Assembly: GCF_019645875.1 (NCBI RefSeq)
Contig: NZ_CP081000.1
Span: 992,001 to 1,056,000, forward strand
DNA: 64,000 bases
Source of the DNA: Mycolicibacterium senegalense
GTDB taxonomy: Bacteria; Actinomycetota; Actinomycetes; Mycobacteriales; Mycobacteriaceae
Reading direction: 5' to 3'
Positions 9,290 through 17,723 of the stretch are shown one piece after another. The notes under the pieces were generated by a model. The model worked only from the letters and a program-made list of their open reading frames with translations, was not told the DNA's origin and searched no databases. A program made the translations under genes and the position numbers. Numbering within the stretch: the stretch's first letter is position 1; each line of letters starts with the position of its first letter.

Positions 9290-10438
9290 ATGGCCTGGCG
9301 AGGTTTCGAGCTCACGGATCCGCCGATGAGCGGACCCGATGTCGCATTGATCCGCGGCAAACTGGTCGCCAAGTTCGCCTGGGCCCGCACCATGGGCCTG
9401 ACCGAGGGCGACGTCTACGATCAGACCACCGCCGACGCGGTCGCAGAGTTTCAGCGGCGAGTCGGCATGCCTGAGAACGGTATCGCTGATTTCAAAACCC
9501 GTGTGCGCCTTGGGGCCTGGCCTCCGCCGCCACCGCCTCGCCACGCTGCCCTGACCTTCCGGGGCACCGGCGGCATCGTCGGTATGGACTACACGTCCCG
9601 GGTCGCGTGGGCCGCGGATCTCGAGGAAGTGCCGATCCTCTACCCCGGGTCGATGGGCGGCATTCCGGTGGGCGCCGAGAACAACCCGAATGCACCGAGC
9701 GGCAACGATTCCGTCGAGATCGCCGTCGAGCTTGCCATCGACTGGATCGAGCAGCATCCGAGCCGGACCTTCTGCTTGCTCGGGTACTCACAGGGGGCGA
9801 TCGCCGCGAGCAGGGTACGTGCCGAACTACTGCCCGGAGGCCGCCTGGAGAGATTCGCCGGCAACTACTTCTGCGGCATGATGGTGGCGAATCCGTCGCG
9901 GGCATTCGGGCACACGTTCTTCCTCGGCCCGGTGCCGGATGGGGAGGGCATCAGCAACTTCCATGTCCCGCGCGAGGCGTGCACGTGGGACTGGTGCGAG
10001 TTGGTCCAGCCAGACGATTTTTACGCCAACGTGCCGTTGGGCGACGTCGGCGACGTCTGCCGTCAGGGCCAGAACATCGTCATGGATACCACCGTGAGCG
10101 ATCCGATCGGCATGATGCAGAAGGTTATTCCGCATCTGATCAAGATGCTCGACGAGGCGGGCGTGGACTTGCCGCCCAACCCGCTCGGCATTCTCAACGG
10201 TGTGTGGGCGGGTTTGGTCTCGTCGTTGCTGCCGGGAGTGGTGCCGGCCCAATTCGGATCCGAGACCGCCGCCGCCGTGCATGCCGCGCGACTGGCGCTC
10301 ACCTTCTTCGCGGCCCAGCCGCCGACCAAGCCACACATCACCTATGAGTTCGTCGAAGTGTTGCCCGGCCGCACCTACCTTCAACTCGGCATCGACCATG
10401 TCCGCGACTGGTCCAGTCGCACTCCCGTCCGCACGTAA
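9290..10438 (+). CDS. LysB-type mycolylarabinogalactan esterase (phage lysin B homologue)
   Basis: A 382-residue protein with the architecture of mycobacteriophage LysB, which cuts the ester bond between mycolic acids and arabinogalactan. Residues about 12-76 look like a peptidoglycan-binding helical domain (DVYDQTTADAVAEFQRRVGMPENGIADFKTRVRLG), followed by a proline linker and an alpha/beta-hydrolase of the cutinase/LysB type. The nucleophile elbow is GYSQG with S167; likely acid is D242 or D243 in QPDDFYANV, and likely base H349 or H370. Start choice is well supported by GGGAGG eight bases before the ATG. There is no signal peptide. It lies 20-30 bases upstream of a LysA-type endolysin gene. 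No other phage genes are adjacent, so domestication or a remnant is inferred. Confidence 0.85.
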   Translation: MAWRGFELTDPPMSGPDVALIRGKLVAKFAWARTMGLTEGDVYDQTTADAVAEFQRRVGMPENGIADFKTRVRLGAWPPPPPPRHAALTFRGTGGIVGMDYTSRVAWAADLEEVPILYPGSMGGIPVGAENNPNAPSGNDSVEIAVELAIDWIEQHPSRTFCLLGYSQGAIAASRVRAELLPGGRLERFAGNYFCGMMVANPSRAFGHTFFLGPVPDGEGISNFHVPREACTWDWCELVQPDDFYANVPLGDVGDVCRQGQNIVMDTTVSDPIGMMQKVIPHLIKMLDEAGVDLPPNPLGILNGVWAGLVSSLLPGVVPAQFGSETAAAVHAARLALTFFAAQPPTKPHITYEFVEVLPGRTYLQLGIDHVRDWSSRTPVRT

Positions 10439-10467
10439 CCATCAAGATCGAACTTGAGGTGATCCCA

Positions 10468-12027
10468 ATGAGTTTCACATCTTTCAACGCCGCACCGCTG
10501 AGGACCCGTGAGCAGGTCGCGCGGGAGGTGCATGCCGTGGCGCGACGTCGCGGGTTGACCGAGACCGCGACGATCATCGCCTTGATGACGATTTCCACCG
10601 AGGTGGGCTCGGCTGACGGGAGCGGGAACCGGCAGTGGTGGTGCCCGTCCAATCCGACCAATGACCCTGATTCGGACGGGTTTCCACACGATTCGACGTC
10701 GGATGACAACCGGTCGTCCGGCTATTTCCAACAGCAGCCGGGACCGAACGGCGAGGCGTGGTGGGGCACCGCGAGCCAGCGGATGACGCTGGACGCCGCT
10801 GCCGATATGTTCCTGGACCGGTTGTCCGACGATTACGTCAACGCGCGTGACGCGCACACCGCGGGTGTCTTCGCACAACTTGTGCAGGGCAGCGCCTTCC
10901 CTGACCGGTACCGCGAGAAATGGGACGAGGCGCATGAAGTGCTGGCCCGTGCCTTGGACGGTCAGGAGCCGGTGCCGGCCCAGCAGCAGGCCGGGTGGGC
11001 CGGCGACCCGGTCTGGCTGGAAGACGTGCTGCGCCCGGTTCTCGGCGACAAGTTGAAGACCCTTGCGGGATGGGAGAATTCGGGAGTCGGCGATTTCGGT
11101 GACATCTGGGGCGTGATGTGGCACCACACCGGCAACAGCCGGGAACGGCCGGAGAGCATCAGGGCCGGACGCCCCGACCTACAGGGCCCGCTGGCCAATC
11201 TGCACATCGCGCCCGACGGGACGGTCACGATCGTCGCGGTCGGGGTCTGCAACCATTCGGGCCGCGGCAGCGGCTTCGGCTTGCCCGCCAACGCCGCCAA
11301 CAACCGGCTCATCGGCGTCGAATGCGCCTGGCCGACAATCCACCCGGACGGCAGCTATCGCGCGGACGAGCGGTGGCCGGATGCCCAGATCATCTCGATG
11401 CGGGATGTGGCCGCCGCGCTGACGACCAGGCTCGGGTACGGCGCGGAGCGCAACATCGGCCATAAGGAATGGGCCGGGTCCGCGCAGGGGAAGTGGGACC
11501 CGGGCAACCTCGACATGGACTGGTTCCGCGGCGAGATCGCCAAGGCGATGCGCGGCGAGTTCAGTCATCCGGCCCCCGTCGAGGTTTCGCCTGCGGTGGC
11601 ACCGCATCTACCCAAGCCGAGCAACACCCGCACGGACCGGGAACTGCTCGAAGATATCTGGGAGCAGCTGCGCGGACCTCTCGGCAACGGATGGACACAG
11701 CTGGGCGACAAGTCGTTGGTCGACTATGTGGCGAGCCTGGGACAGTACGTCTCGATTCTCGAATGCCGGCTGGCAGAGCTGTCCGCTGCGCGGCCGGCGA
11801 AGCCCGCCAAGAAGGCCCCGGCGAAGAAAGCTCCGGCGAAGAAAACTCCGGCGAAGAAGACGCCCGCGACGAGAGCCGCCACGAAGCAGACGACGCAGAC
11901 GAAGGCTGCTGCGAAGAAGGCGACACCGAAGAAGGCGACGCCCAAGAAGACAACGCCGAAGAAGGCGCCCGCCAAGAAGAAAGCGGTTGCCCGGACGACG
12001 GCTCGGCGAAGGGCCCTCGCCAGCTAG
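10468..12027 (+). CDS. LysA-type endolysin with amidase domain and lysine-rich tail
   Basis: A 519-residue protein built like mycobacteriophage LysA. Residues 1-165 resemble the N-terminal lysozyme/peptidase-like domain of such lysins (ALMTISTEVGSAD, then DDNRSSGYFQQQPGPNGEAWWG). Residues about 185-362 form an N-acetylmuramoyl-L-alanine amidase_2 domain with candidate zinc ligands H219/H220 (WHHTG), H332 (GHKEWA) and D344 (KWDPG). Residues 385-440 match the phage LysA C-terminal wall-binding segment (TDRELLEDIWEQL...LVDY). Residues 443-519 are a run of PAKKA-, PKKA- and RRR-rich repeats absent from typical lysins and similar to the HBHA tail. I prefer the ATG at 10468, with GAGG eight bases upstream, over a GTG at 10459. 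No signal peptide is visible. Confidence 0.85.
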   Translation: MSFTSFNAAPLRTREQVAREVHAVARRRGLTETATIIALMTISTEVGSADGSGNRQWWCPSNPTNDPDSDGFPHDSTSDDNRSSGYFQQQPGPNGEAWWGTASQRMTLDAAADMFLDRLSDDYVNARDAHTAGVFAQLVQGSAFPDRYREKWDEAHEVLARALDGQEPVPAQQQAGWAGDPVWLEDVLRPVLGDKLKTLAGWENSGVGDFGDIWGVMWHHTGNSRERPESIRAGRPDLQGPLANLHIAPDGTVTIVAVGVCNHSGRGSGFGLPANAANNRLIGVECAWPTIHPDGSYRADERWPDAQIISMRDVAAALTTRLGYGAERNIGHKEWAGSAQGKWDPGNLDMDWFRGEIAKAMRGEFSHPAPVEVSPAVAPHLPKPSNTRTDRELLEDIWEQLRGPLGNGWTQLGDKSLVDYVASLGQYVSILECRLAELSAARPAKPAKKAPAKKAPAKKTPAKKTPATRAATKQTTQTKAAAKKATPKKATPKKTTPKKAPAKKKAVARTTARRRALAS

Positions 12028-12045
12028 GTGCCGACAGGTCCGGGC

Positions 12046-12912
12046 TCAGGCGTCAGCCAGGCGCTTCTTCTCGGCCTCGACATCGAAGTCCGGCGGTGGC
12101 CAGGACATGTTGAGACCTTTGAGTGCCTCGATGAGCAGTTCGGTGATGGCCAGCCGGCTGTACCACTTCTTGTCCGACGGCACGATGTGCCAGGGGGCGT
12201 AGTCGGTCGACGTCTTCTCCAGCATGGCTTGGTAGGCCTCCTGGTACTTGGGCCACAGCAGCCGCTCGTCGATGTCGGCGGGGTTGTACTTCCAGTACTT
12301 GTCGGGCCGCTCCAGGCGTTCGGCCAGGCGTTCTTTCTGCTCGGCGAGCGAGACGAACATGGCCACCTTCACCAGCGTGGTGCCGGCATCGACCAATTCG
12401 CGCTCGAAGGCGTTGATCTCGTCGTAGCGCGCACCCCAGACGTCCGGCGGCACCAGGTTGTGCACGCGCACGATCAGCACGTCCTCGTAGTGTGAGCGGT
12501 CGAACACGCCGATGTGCCCGGCCGGTGGCAGGGCGTTGCGGATCCGCCACAGGTAGTGGTGGGCGCGCTCTTCCTCGGTCGGTTTGCCGAAACTGGTGTA
12601 CCGGATACCCTGCGGATTTGCTGCCCCCACAACGTGTTTGACTATCCCGCCTTTGCCCGCGGTGTCCATGCCCTGCAGGATCAGCAGCACCGAACGGTTG
12701 TCGTCTCCACTCTTGCTGCGCGCGTAGAGCATTTCCTGCAGGGAGGCCAGCCGCAGGTTGCGTTCGGTTTGGAGAGTGGGCGCGTCGGCCTTGCTCCCGC
12801 GGAAGCCGGGCGTGCCGTTGGTGTCGATTCGCGCGACCTGGTCGCCTGGGCGGAAGGCCAGCTGGTCGTGTGGTTCGTGGGTCCACAGGGTAGGCAGATC
12901 TCTGTCGCTCAC
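12046..12912 (-). CDS. Polyphosphate kinase 2 family phosphotransferase
   Basis: PPK2-family enzyme that transfers phosphate between polyphosphate and nucleotides. With the GTG start at 12912 it has 288 residues. The Walker A loop GMDTAGKGG (81-89), the lid/Walker B region FDRSHYEDVLIVRV (about 137-150) and the downstream R-x-x-x-P-x-K-x-W-K pattern (ERLERPDKYWKYNP) are all present. The QGMDTAGKGGIVKHVVGAANP form is typical of the PPK2-like subgroup that acts on AMP/ADP, not of the GDP-preferring M. tuberculosis Rv3232c type; this assignment is by recall. A TTG at 12924 overlapping the tetR stop is an alternative start. It is the likely counterpart of Rv0471c-position genes but not obviously its orthologue. 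Confidence 0.88.
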   Translation of the reverse strand: MSDRDLPTLWTHEPHDQLAFRPGDQVARIDTNGTPGFRGSKADAPTLQTERNLRLASLQEMLYARSKSGDDNRSVLLILQGMDTAGKGGIVKHVVGAANPQGIRYTSFGKPTEEERAHHYLWRIRNALPPAGHIGVFDRSHYEDVLIVRVHNLVPPDVWGARYDEINAFERELVDAGTTLVKVAMFVSLAEQKERLAERLERPDKYWKYNPADIDERLLWPKYQEAYQAMLEKTSTDYAPWHIVPSDKKWYSRLAITELLIEALKGLNMSWPPPDFDVEAEKKRLADA

Positions 12913-12916
12913 CCGA

Positions 12917-13621
12917 TCAGTCAAGCAGTTGCGGCGGCAGAACCGGTGACGGGTGCGGCAGTGAGTTGAACTTTTCCAGGGACCCGCCGACCTCGACGAT
13001 GCCGCACAGCGCGTTCCAGGACAGCATGGTCAGGTAGTCGATCAGCTCGTCGGCCGTCATCCGGGGGTTCGACATCCAGGAGTGGGTGGCCAGCTGAACG
13101 CCGCCGACGGTGTGGAACGCCCACGGTTCGGCGCCCCGGGTGTCCATGCCGACCGAGGCCATCCGGCGGCGCAACATCACGGCCAGCATGCGGGCGATGA
13201 TCTGCTCGGAATCGGCGACGGCCTTGCTCTTGCTGGCCGAGTTGTTGGCCATCACGAAGCGGTACGGTTCGGGCTCGGCCGCAACGGTTTCCACGTAGAC
13301 CTTGATGATCTCGCGGGTCAGGTCGAATCCGTCGAGGTTCGAGGACAGGGCGGCAGCCATGTTCGGGATCAGGGTGGTTTGGGCGAACCGCATCATCACC
13401 GCGGTGGTGAGGTCGTTCTTGTCGACGAAGTAGCGGTAGAGCACGGTCTTGGATACGCCGATCTCTGCCGCGATCTCGTCCATGCTGACGTTGCTGCCCC
13501 GGCGCCGGATCGCTTCGAGGGTGCCGTCTACCAGTTCATTGCGCCGCTCCACCTTGTGCTGGTGCCAGCGCCGTTTGCGTCCATCGGTCTTCACCGCCAC
13601 CGGCGGAGTCTGCTGTGCCAC
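12917..13621 (-). CDS. TetR family transcriptional regulator (Rv0472c-like)
   Basis: A 234-residue TetR regulator. The N-terminal DNA-binding domain (about 20-70) reads RRNELVDGTLEAIRRRGSNVSMDEIAAEIGVSKTVLYRYFVDKNDL, with the recognition helix VSKTVLYRYF. The rest is an all-alpha ligand-binding domain of unknown specificity. I choose the GTG at 13621 (VAQQTPPVAVKTDGRKRRW), which gives exactly the Rv0472c length; a GTG at 13651 would add ten residues. It is divergent from the DUF445 membrane-protein gene and its stop lies four bases before the PPK2 gene start, so the two are probably cotranscribed. Confidence 0.88.
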   Translation of the reverse strand: MAQQTPPVAVKTDGRKRRWHQHKVERRNELVDGTLEAIRRRGSNVSMDEIAAEIGVSKTVLYRYFVDKNDLTTAVMMRFAQTTLIPNMAAALSSNLDGFDLTREIIKVYVETVAAEPEPYRFVMANNSASKSKAVADSEQIIARMLAVMLRRRMASVGMDTRGAEPWAFHTVGGVQLATHSWMSNPRMTADELIDYLTMLSWNALCGIVEVGGSLEKFNSLPHPSPVLPPQLLD

Positions 13622-13727
13622 AGTCGCAGTAGTCCCATTCCCTAGTTCCACTCGATAGTACGGCGAATCTGCGCATACCGGTCCGTGGGTCAGGCCCTCT
13701 GTCGTGCTGATAGCGCAAGATGGAAAC

Positions 13728-15056
13728 GTGGCACATCGATCCGACGAGGGAATCCGCGCGCATGCGGGTCCGCGGCCCAGTTTTGCCGAGACGCTGGCCG
13801 GGGCGGACAGCGCCGCGGACGCCGAACGCCTCCGGGGTTTGCGGAGGATGAAGCTCGTCGCGCTGAGCTTTCTCGTCGGCGCCACCGTGGTCTTTCTGTT
13901 CTGCACGTGGGCCCAGTCGCGGGGCGCGGCCGGCTGGGTCGGTTATGTGCGGGCCGCGGCAGAGGCCGGCATGGTCGGCGCGCTTGCCGACTGGTTTGCG
14001 GTGACGGCGCTGTTCAAGCATCCGCTGGGCCTGCCGATCCCGCACACGGCCATCATCAAGCGCAAGAAGGACCAGCTGGGCGAGGGCCTGGGCACGTTCG
14101 TCCGGGAGAACTTCATGTCTCCCGAGGTGATCGCCACAAAGCTGCACGACGCCCAGGTGGCGGGCCGGTTGGGTAAGTGGCTGAGTGACCGTCCGCATGC
14201 CGAGCGGGTGGCCGCCGAAGCGTCGACCGTGCTGCGGGTGGGCGTGGAGATGCTGCGCGACGACGACGTTCAGCACGTGTTGGACCGGATGATCGTCAAG
14301 CGCATCGCCGAACCGAAATGGGGCCCGCCGATCGGCCGGGTGCTGTCGACCCTGCTGCAGGAGGGGCGGCAGGAGGCGCTGATCCAGCTGTTGTGCGACC
14401 GGGCGTTCCAGTGGTCGCTGAACTCCGGTGAGGTGATCGAGCGGGTCATCGAGCGGGATTCGCCGACCTGGTCGCCCCGCTGGGTGGACCACCTGGTCGG
14501 GGACCGGATCCACCGGGAGCTGATGGACTTCACCGACAAGGTGCGTCGCAATCCGGATCACGAGCTGCGGCGCTCGGCCACCCGGTTCCTGTTCGAGTTC
14601 GCCGACGACCTGCAGCACGACGAGGCCACGATTGCGCGCGCGGAGAACGTCAAGGACCAGATCATGGGCCGCGACGAGGTGGCCCGGGCGGCCGAGACCG
14701 CGTGGGCGGCGGCCAAGCGGATCATCCTGGAGTCGGTGGACGATCCGTCCTCGGCGTTGCGGACCCGGATCGCCGACTCGGTGATGCGGATCGGGGAGTC
14801 GTTGCGCGACGATGCCGAACTCCGCGACAAGGTCGACACTTGGATCGTCCGGGGCGCGAAACACCTGGTCGCGGAGTATGGGACCGAGATCACAGCGATC
14901 ATCACCGAGACCATCGAGCGCTGGGACGCGGACGAGGCGAGCCGCCGGATCGAGTTGCATGTGGGCCGTGACCTGCAGTTCATCCGCATCAACGGCACCG
15001 TGGTGGGCTCGCTGGCGGGGTTGATCATCTATTCGATAGCCCAACTACTCTTCTGA
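13728..15056 (+). CDS. DUF445 family membrane protein (Rv0473-like)
   Basis: About 442 residues, the normal size of DUF445 proteins. Two N-terminal membrane segments (KLVALSFLVGATVVFLFCTW and a region through AGWVGYVRAAAEAGMVGALADWFAVTALF) precede the hallmark HPLGLPIPHTAIIKRKKDQLGEGLGTFVRENF. A long soluble helical region follows, and the protein ends in one more membrane segment (GTVVGSLAGLIIYSIAQLLF). The start is uncertain: GTG at 13728 or GTG at 13704. DUF445 proteins are envelope-associated and of unknown function. The divergent TetR gene may control it. Confidence 0.85.
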   Translation: MAHRSDEGIRAHAGPRPSFAETLAGADSAADAERLRGLRRMKLVALSFLVGATVVFLFCTWAQSRGAAGWVGYVRAAAEAGMVGALADWFAVTALFKHPLGLPIPHTAIIKRKKDQLGEGLGTFVRENFMSPEVIATKLHDAQVAGRLGKWLSDRPHAERVAAEASTVLRVGVEMLRDDDVQHVLDRMIVKRIAEPKWGPPIGRVLSTLLQEGRQEALIQLLCDRAFQWSLNSGEVIERVIERDSPTWSPRWVDHLVGDRIHRELMDFTDKVRRNPDHELRRSATRFLFEFADDLQHDEATIARAENVKDQIMGRDEVARAAETAWAAAKRIILESVDDPSSALRTRIADSVMRIGESLRDDAELRDKVDTWIVRGAKHLVAEYGTEITAIITETIERWDADEASRRIELHVGRDLQFIRINGTVVGSLAGLIIYSIAQLLF

Positions 15057-15061
15057 CCTGC

Positions 15062-15087
15062 GCTAACTAGTGCTTGCAAAAGTTAGC
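15062..15087. promoter_or_regulatory. Inverted repeat upstream of the XRE regulator gene
   Basis: GCTAACT (15062-15068) and AGTTAGC (15081-15087) form a perfect seven-base inverted repeat around a 12-base spacer containing TTGCAAA. It lies 59 bases before the next ATG. The shape suits an operator, possibly for autoregulation by the XRE protein. Confidence 0.4.
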
Positions 15088-15145
15088 ACCCCGTCGTAGC
15101 GTGAATTTCGTCGTTAACGGATACCCGGGCTACGAGGGGAATGAC

Positions 15146-15550
15146 ATGGCGCAAGAAGAAAATCTCGCGGCTGTCGTCTCCAACGCTGCGCAGGACATCG
15201 GGAGCTTCATCCGGGCCCAGCGTGAGGCGGCACAGGTATCGGTACGGCAGTTGGCCGAGAAGGCCGGCGTCAGCAATCCCTACCTGAGTCAGATCGAACG
15301 GGGATTGCGGAAACCCTCCGCCGACGTGCTCAACCAGATCGCGAAGGCACTGCGGGTGTCTGCGGAAGTCCTCTATGTGCGTGCCGGGATCTTGGAGCCC
15401 AGCGAGCCCAGTGAGGTCCGCGACGCCATCGTCAACGACGTGGGTATCACCGAACGGCAGAAGCAGGTGCTGCTCGATATCTACACGTCGTTCCGTCAGC
15501 AGAACGAAGCCGATGCAGCCGCTGCAGGTGAGGAGTCGACAACTGACTGA
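15146..15550 (+). CDS. XRE family transcriptional regulator (Rv0474-like)
   Basis: A 134-residue DNA-binding protein. The helix-turn-helix spans about 20-75 and reads IRAQREAAQVSVRQLAEKAGVSNPYLSQIERGLRKPSADVLNQIAKAL, a textbook XRE domain. A short C-terminal helical part follows (ITERQKQVLLDIYTSFRQQ). The start is the ATG at 15146, preceded by GAGGGG; the frame is open further upstream but lacks a better start. It sits 61 bases upstream of hbhA on the same strand, so it is a plausible regulator of hbhA or of itself. Confidence 0.9.
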   Translation: MAQEENLAAVVSNAAQDIGSFIRAQREAAQVSVRQLAEKAGVSNPYLSQIERGLRKPSADVLNQIAKALRVSAEVLYVRAGILEPSEPSEVRDAIVNDVGITERQKQVLLDIYTSFRQQNEADAAAAGEESTTD

Positions 15551-15611
15551 CATCTCACCAACTGCCTGACCACCACTCGAACCAAAGTCCAATCCTGAGA
15601 AAGGAATTCGC

Positions 15612-16247
15612 ATGACCGAGAAGACTCAGCCCACCATCGAAGACCTCAAGGCCCCGCTGCTGGCCGCCGTCGGTGCTGCCGACCTGGCCCTGGCCACGGT
15701 CAACGAGATCGTCGCCAGCCTGCGTGAGCGTGCCGAGGGTGCCCGCACCGACGCCGAGGCCCGCGTCGAGGAAGGCCGCGCCCGCCTGACCAAGCTGCAG
15801 GAAGACCTGCCGGCCCAGTTCGACGAGCTGCGCGACAAGTTCACCTCCGAGGAGCTGCGCAAGGCCGCCGAGGGCTACGCCGACCAGGCCACCGCGACCT
15901 ACAACAAGCTCGTCGAGCGCGGCGAGGCCGCGCTGGAGCGCCTGCGCAACCAGCCGGCCATCGAGGAAGCCGCCAGCCGGGTCGAGGGCTACACCGACCA
16001 GGTCACCGAGCTGACCCAGGATGCGCTGGGCACCGTCGCCTCGCAGACCCGTGCGGTCGGCGAGCGGGCCGCCAAGCTGGTGGGCGTCGAGCTGCCGAAG
16101 AAGGCCGAGAAGGCTGCCGAGCCGGCCGCCGCTCCCGCCAAGAAGGCCCCCGCCAAGAAGGCTGCGCCGGCCACCGCCGCCAAGAAGACCACCCCGGCCG
16201 CCAAGAAGACCGCGGCCGCTCCGGCCAAGAAGGTCACCCAGAAGTAA
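15612..16247 (+). CDS. hbhA: Heparin-binding haemagglutinin HBHA
   Basis: A 211-residue surface adhesin. Residues about 10-155 are a long coiled coil rich in A, E and R ([30 protein letters not shown]). The C-terminus from about 160 is made of KKA/PAKKA repeats, the heparan-sulfate-binding domain known to be methylated in mycobacteria. It is slightly longer than the 199-residue M. tuberculosis protein. An AAGGA ribosome site lies before the ATG. It has no signal peptide, as in other mycobacteria. The same kind of lysine tail occurs on the LysA-like protein 4 kb upstream. Confidence 0.95.
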   Translation: MTEKTQPTIEDLKAPLLAAVGAADLALATVNEIVASLRERAEGARTDAEARVEEGRARLTKLQEDLPAQFDELRDKFTSEELRKAAEGYADQATATYNKLVERGEAALERLRNQPAIEEAASRVEGYTDQVTELTQDALGTVASQTRAVGERAAKLVGVELPKKAEKAAEPAAAPAKKAPAKKAAPATAAKKTTPAAKKTAAAPAKKVTQK

Positions 16248-16255
16248 TTCCGGTA

Positions 16256-16288
16256 TCGACCGGCGGGGCCGTGAGCCCCGCCGGTCGA
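16256..16288 (+). terminator. Hairpin terminator after hbhA
   Basis: Fourteen bases at 16256-16269 pair perfectly with 16275-16288 around a five-base loop (CGTGA). It lies just after the hbhA stop and before the next gene. No T-tract. Confidence 0.7.
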
Positions 16289-16320
16289 CGCTGACGATGA
16301 CGCCCGCATAGGCTGGTGAG

Positions 16321-16605
16321 GTGCAACTTGCCAACCTTGCGGGCGTCATTATTTCCGTACTCGGCTACCTGGTCGTTCTCGTGGCGGCGTACGCCTTCAT
16401 CCATGCGGCCCGGCAGCGCCCGGACGCCTACACGGCCACCGGTAAGCTCACCAAGCCCGTCTGGCTGGGCATCCTCGGTGTGAGCGCGGTGCTGACCTTG
16501 CTGGTGGGCGGAGTGTTCATCCCCGTCATCGCGGCGTGCGCCGCCGGTGTCTACCTCGTCGACGTGCGGCCCAAACTGCTCGAAATTCAGGGAAAGTCGC
16601 ACTGA
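16321..16605 (+). CDS. DUF2516 family small membrane protein (Rv0476-like)
   Basis: A 94-residue membrane protein starting at GTG 16321. Two hydrophobic stretches are visible: [25 protein letters not shown] and [34 protein letters not shown], the second long enough for two crossings. Size and the R-Q-R-P-D-A-Y-x-A-x-G-K-L-T-K loop match the actinobacterial DUF2516 family. It is four bases upstream of the secreted-protein gene at 16610 and likely cotranscribed with it and deoC. Function unknown. Confidence 0.82.
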   Translation: MQLANLAGVIISVLGYLVVLVAAYAFIHAARQRPDAYTATGKLTKPVWLGILGVSAVLTLLVGGVFIPVIAACAAGVYLVDVRPKLLEIQGKSH

Positions 16606-16609
16606 TCCG

Positions 16610-17026
16610 ATGCCGTCACGACCAGCCGCGTTCGGCGCGGCTTGCCTCGCGCTGGGCACGGCGCTGATCACTGCCCCCGGCGTCACCGCGGATCCCGGCG
16701 ACCACACGTACGTCGATCACGTCGAATGGGCCAAGTGGGGCGACCTGTCGAGCCTGCGCGTGTACCCCACCGACACTGCCCGCGCCCTGACCCACCAGCC
16801 CGGCAGCACGGCGCAAGCGGACCAGGCCTGGGCAGAGGTCTTGACCCTGTCACCAGAGGCCGACTTGACCGGGATGCGTGAGCAGTTCCTGTGCCACTGG
16901 ACGTTCGCCGAACTCGCCGAGCCCGGCAAGACCAGCTGGAACCTGGAGCCGTGGCGGCCCGAGGTCAGCCCCGAGGTGATGCTGGCCAGCGGATGCAATC
17001 CCGGCGGCAGCGAGGAGCCGTTCTGA
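16610..17026 (+). CDS. Secreted DUF2599 protein (Rv0477-like)
   Basis: A 138-residue exported protein. [27 protein letters not shown] is a clear signal peptide with cleavage before DPGDHTYVD. The mature region contains [22 protein letters not shown] and a pair of cysteines (FLCHWTF and ASGCNPGG), fitting the actinobacterial DUF2599 family. The ATG at 16610 follows the previous stop by four bases, and the gene overlaps deoC by one base (TGATG), so it is the middle member of a small operon. Function unknown. Confidence 0.83.
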   Translation: MPSRPAAFGAACLALGTALITAPGVTADPGDHTYVDHVEWAKWGDLSSLRVYPTDTARALTHQPGSTAQADQAWAEVLTLSPEADLTGMREQFLCHWTFAELAEPGKTSWNLEPWRPEVSPEVMLASGCNPGGSEEPF

Positions 17027-17706
17027 TGGGCGGCTACACGCGGGCCCAGGTGGCGGCACTGGTCGACCACACCCTGCTCAAACCCGAGGCCACCGGGGCC
17101 GACGTCGAGAAACTGGTGGCCGAGGCCGTCGATCTCGGCGTGTTCTCGGTGTGCGTGTCACCGTCGCTGGTGGCCACCGCCGCGGCAGCCGCCCCACACG
17201 GCCTCGTGGTGGCTGCGGTGTCGGGCTTCCCGTCGGGTAAACACCTGGCCGAGATCAAGGCCCGGGAGTCGCAGCTGGCCGTGACCGAAGGCGCCGCCGA
17301 GATCGACATGGTGATCGACGTCGGGCTGGCCTTGAGCGGCGATCTGACTGCCACGGCGGCCGAGGTGGCCGCCGTGCGCGCCGCCGTTCCCAGCGCCACC
17401 CTCAAGGTCATCGTGGAGTCCGCGGCGCTGTTGGAGTTCGCCGATGAGGCGCTGCTGCAGGACGTGTGCCGGGCCGCAGTCGACGCCGGAGCGGATTTCG
17501 TCAAAACCTCCACCGGCTTCCACCCCAGCGGCGGTGCCTCCACCCGGGCCGTGGAGTTGATGGCCCGTGCGGTGGGCGCCGGGGTCGGGGTGAAGGCCAG
17601 CGGCGGCATCCGTACCGCCGAGGCGGCCACGGCCATGCTCGACGCCGGAGCCACCCGGCTCGGCCTGTCGGGCACCCGGGCGGTGCTCGACGGCCTCGCC
17701 GGCTGA
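17026..17706 (+). CDS. deoC: Deoxyribose-phosphate aldolase
   Basis: Class I aldolase that splits 2-deoxyribose-5-phosphate into glyceraldehyde-3-phosphate and acetaldehyde. It has 226 residues. The Schiff-base lysine is K160 in [17 protein letters not shown] and the second conserved lysine is K190 in [19 protein letters not shown] near the N-terminus is also a family signature. I start at the ATG at 17026, which shares a base with the preceding stop; a longer open frame upstream belongs to another frame of the neighbouring gene. Position matches Rv0478. Confidence 0.95.
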   Translation: MGGYTRAQVAALVDHTLLKPEATGADVEKLVAEAVDLGVFSVCVSPSLVATAAAAAPHGLVVAAVSGFPSGKHLAEIKARESQLAVTEGAAEIDMVIDVGLALSGDLTATAAEVAAVRAAVPSATLKVIVESAALLEFADEALLQDVCRAAVDAGADFVKTSTGFHPSGGASTRAVELMARAVGAGVGVKASGGIRTAEAATAMLDAGATRLGLSGTRAVLDGLAG

Positions 17707-17723
17707 CGCTTCGAGTTGAAGGA

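Noticed and set aside
11790..12020. CRISPR or tandem-repeat array
   Set aside because: The repeated GCGAAGAA units encode the lysine-rich protein tail in frame and have no spacer structure.
8664..12027. A prophage
   Set aside because: Only the two lysin-type genes look phage-derived; no integrase, attachment repeats, holin or structural genes are seen and both flanks are core genes.
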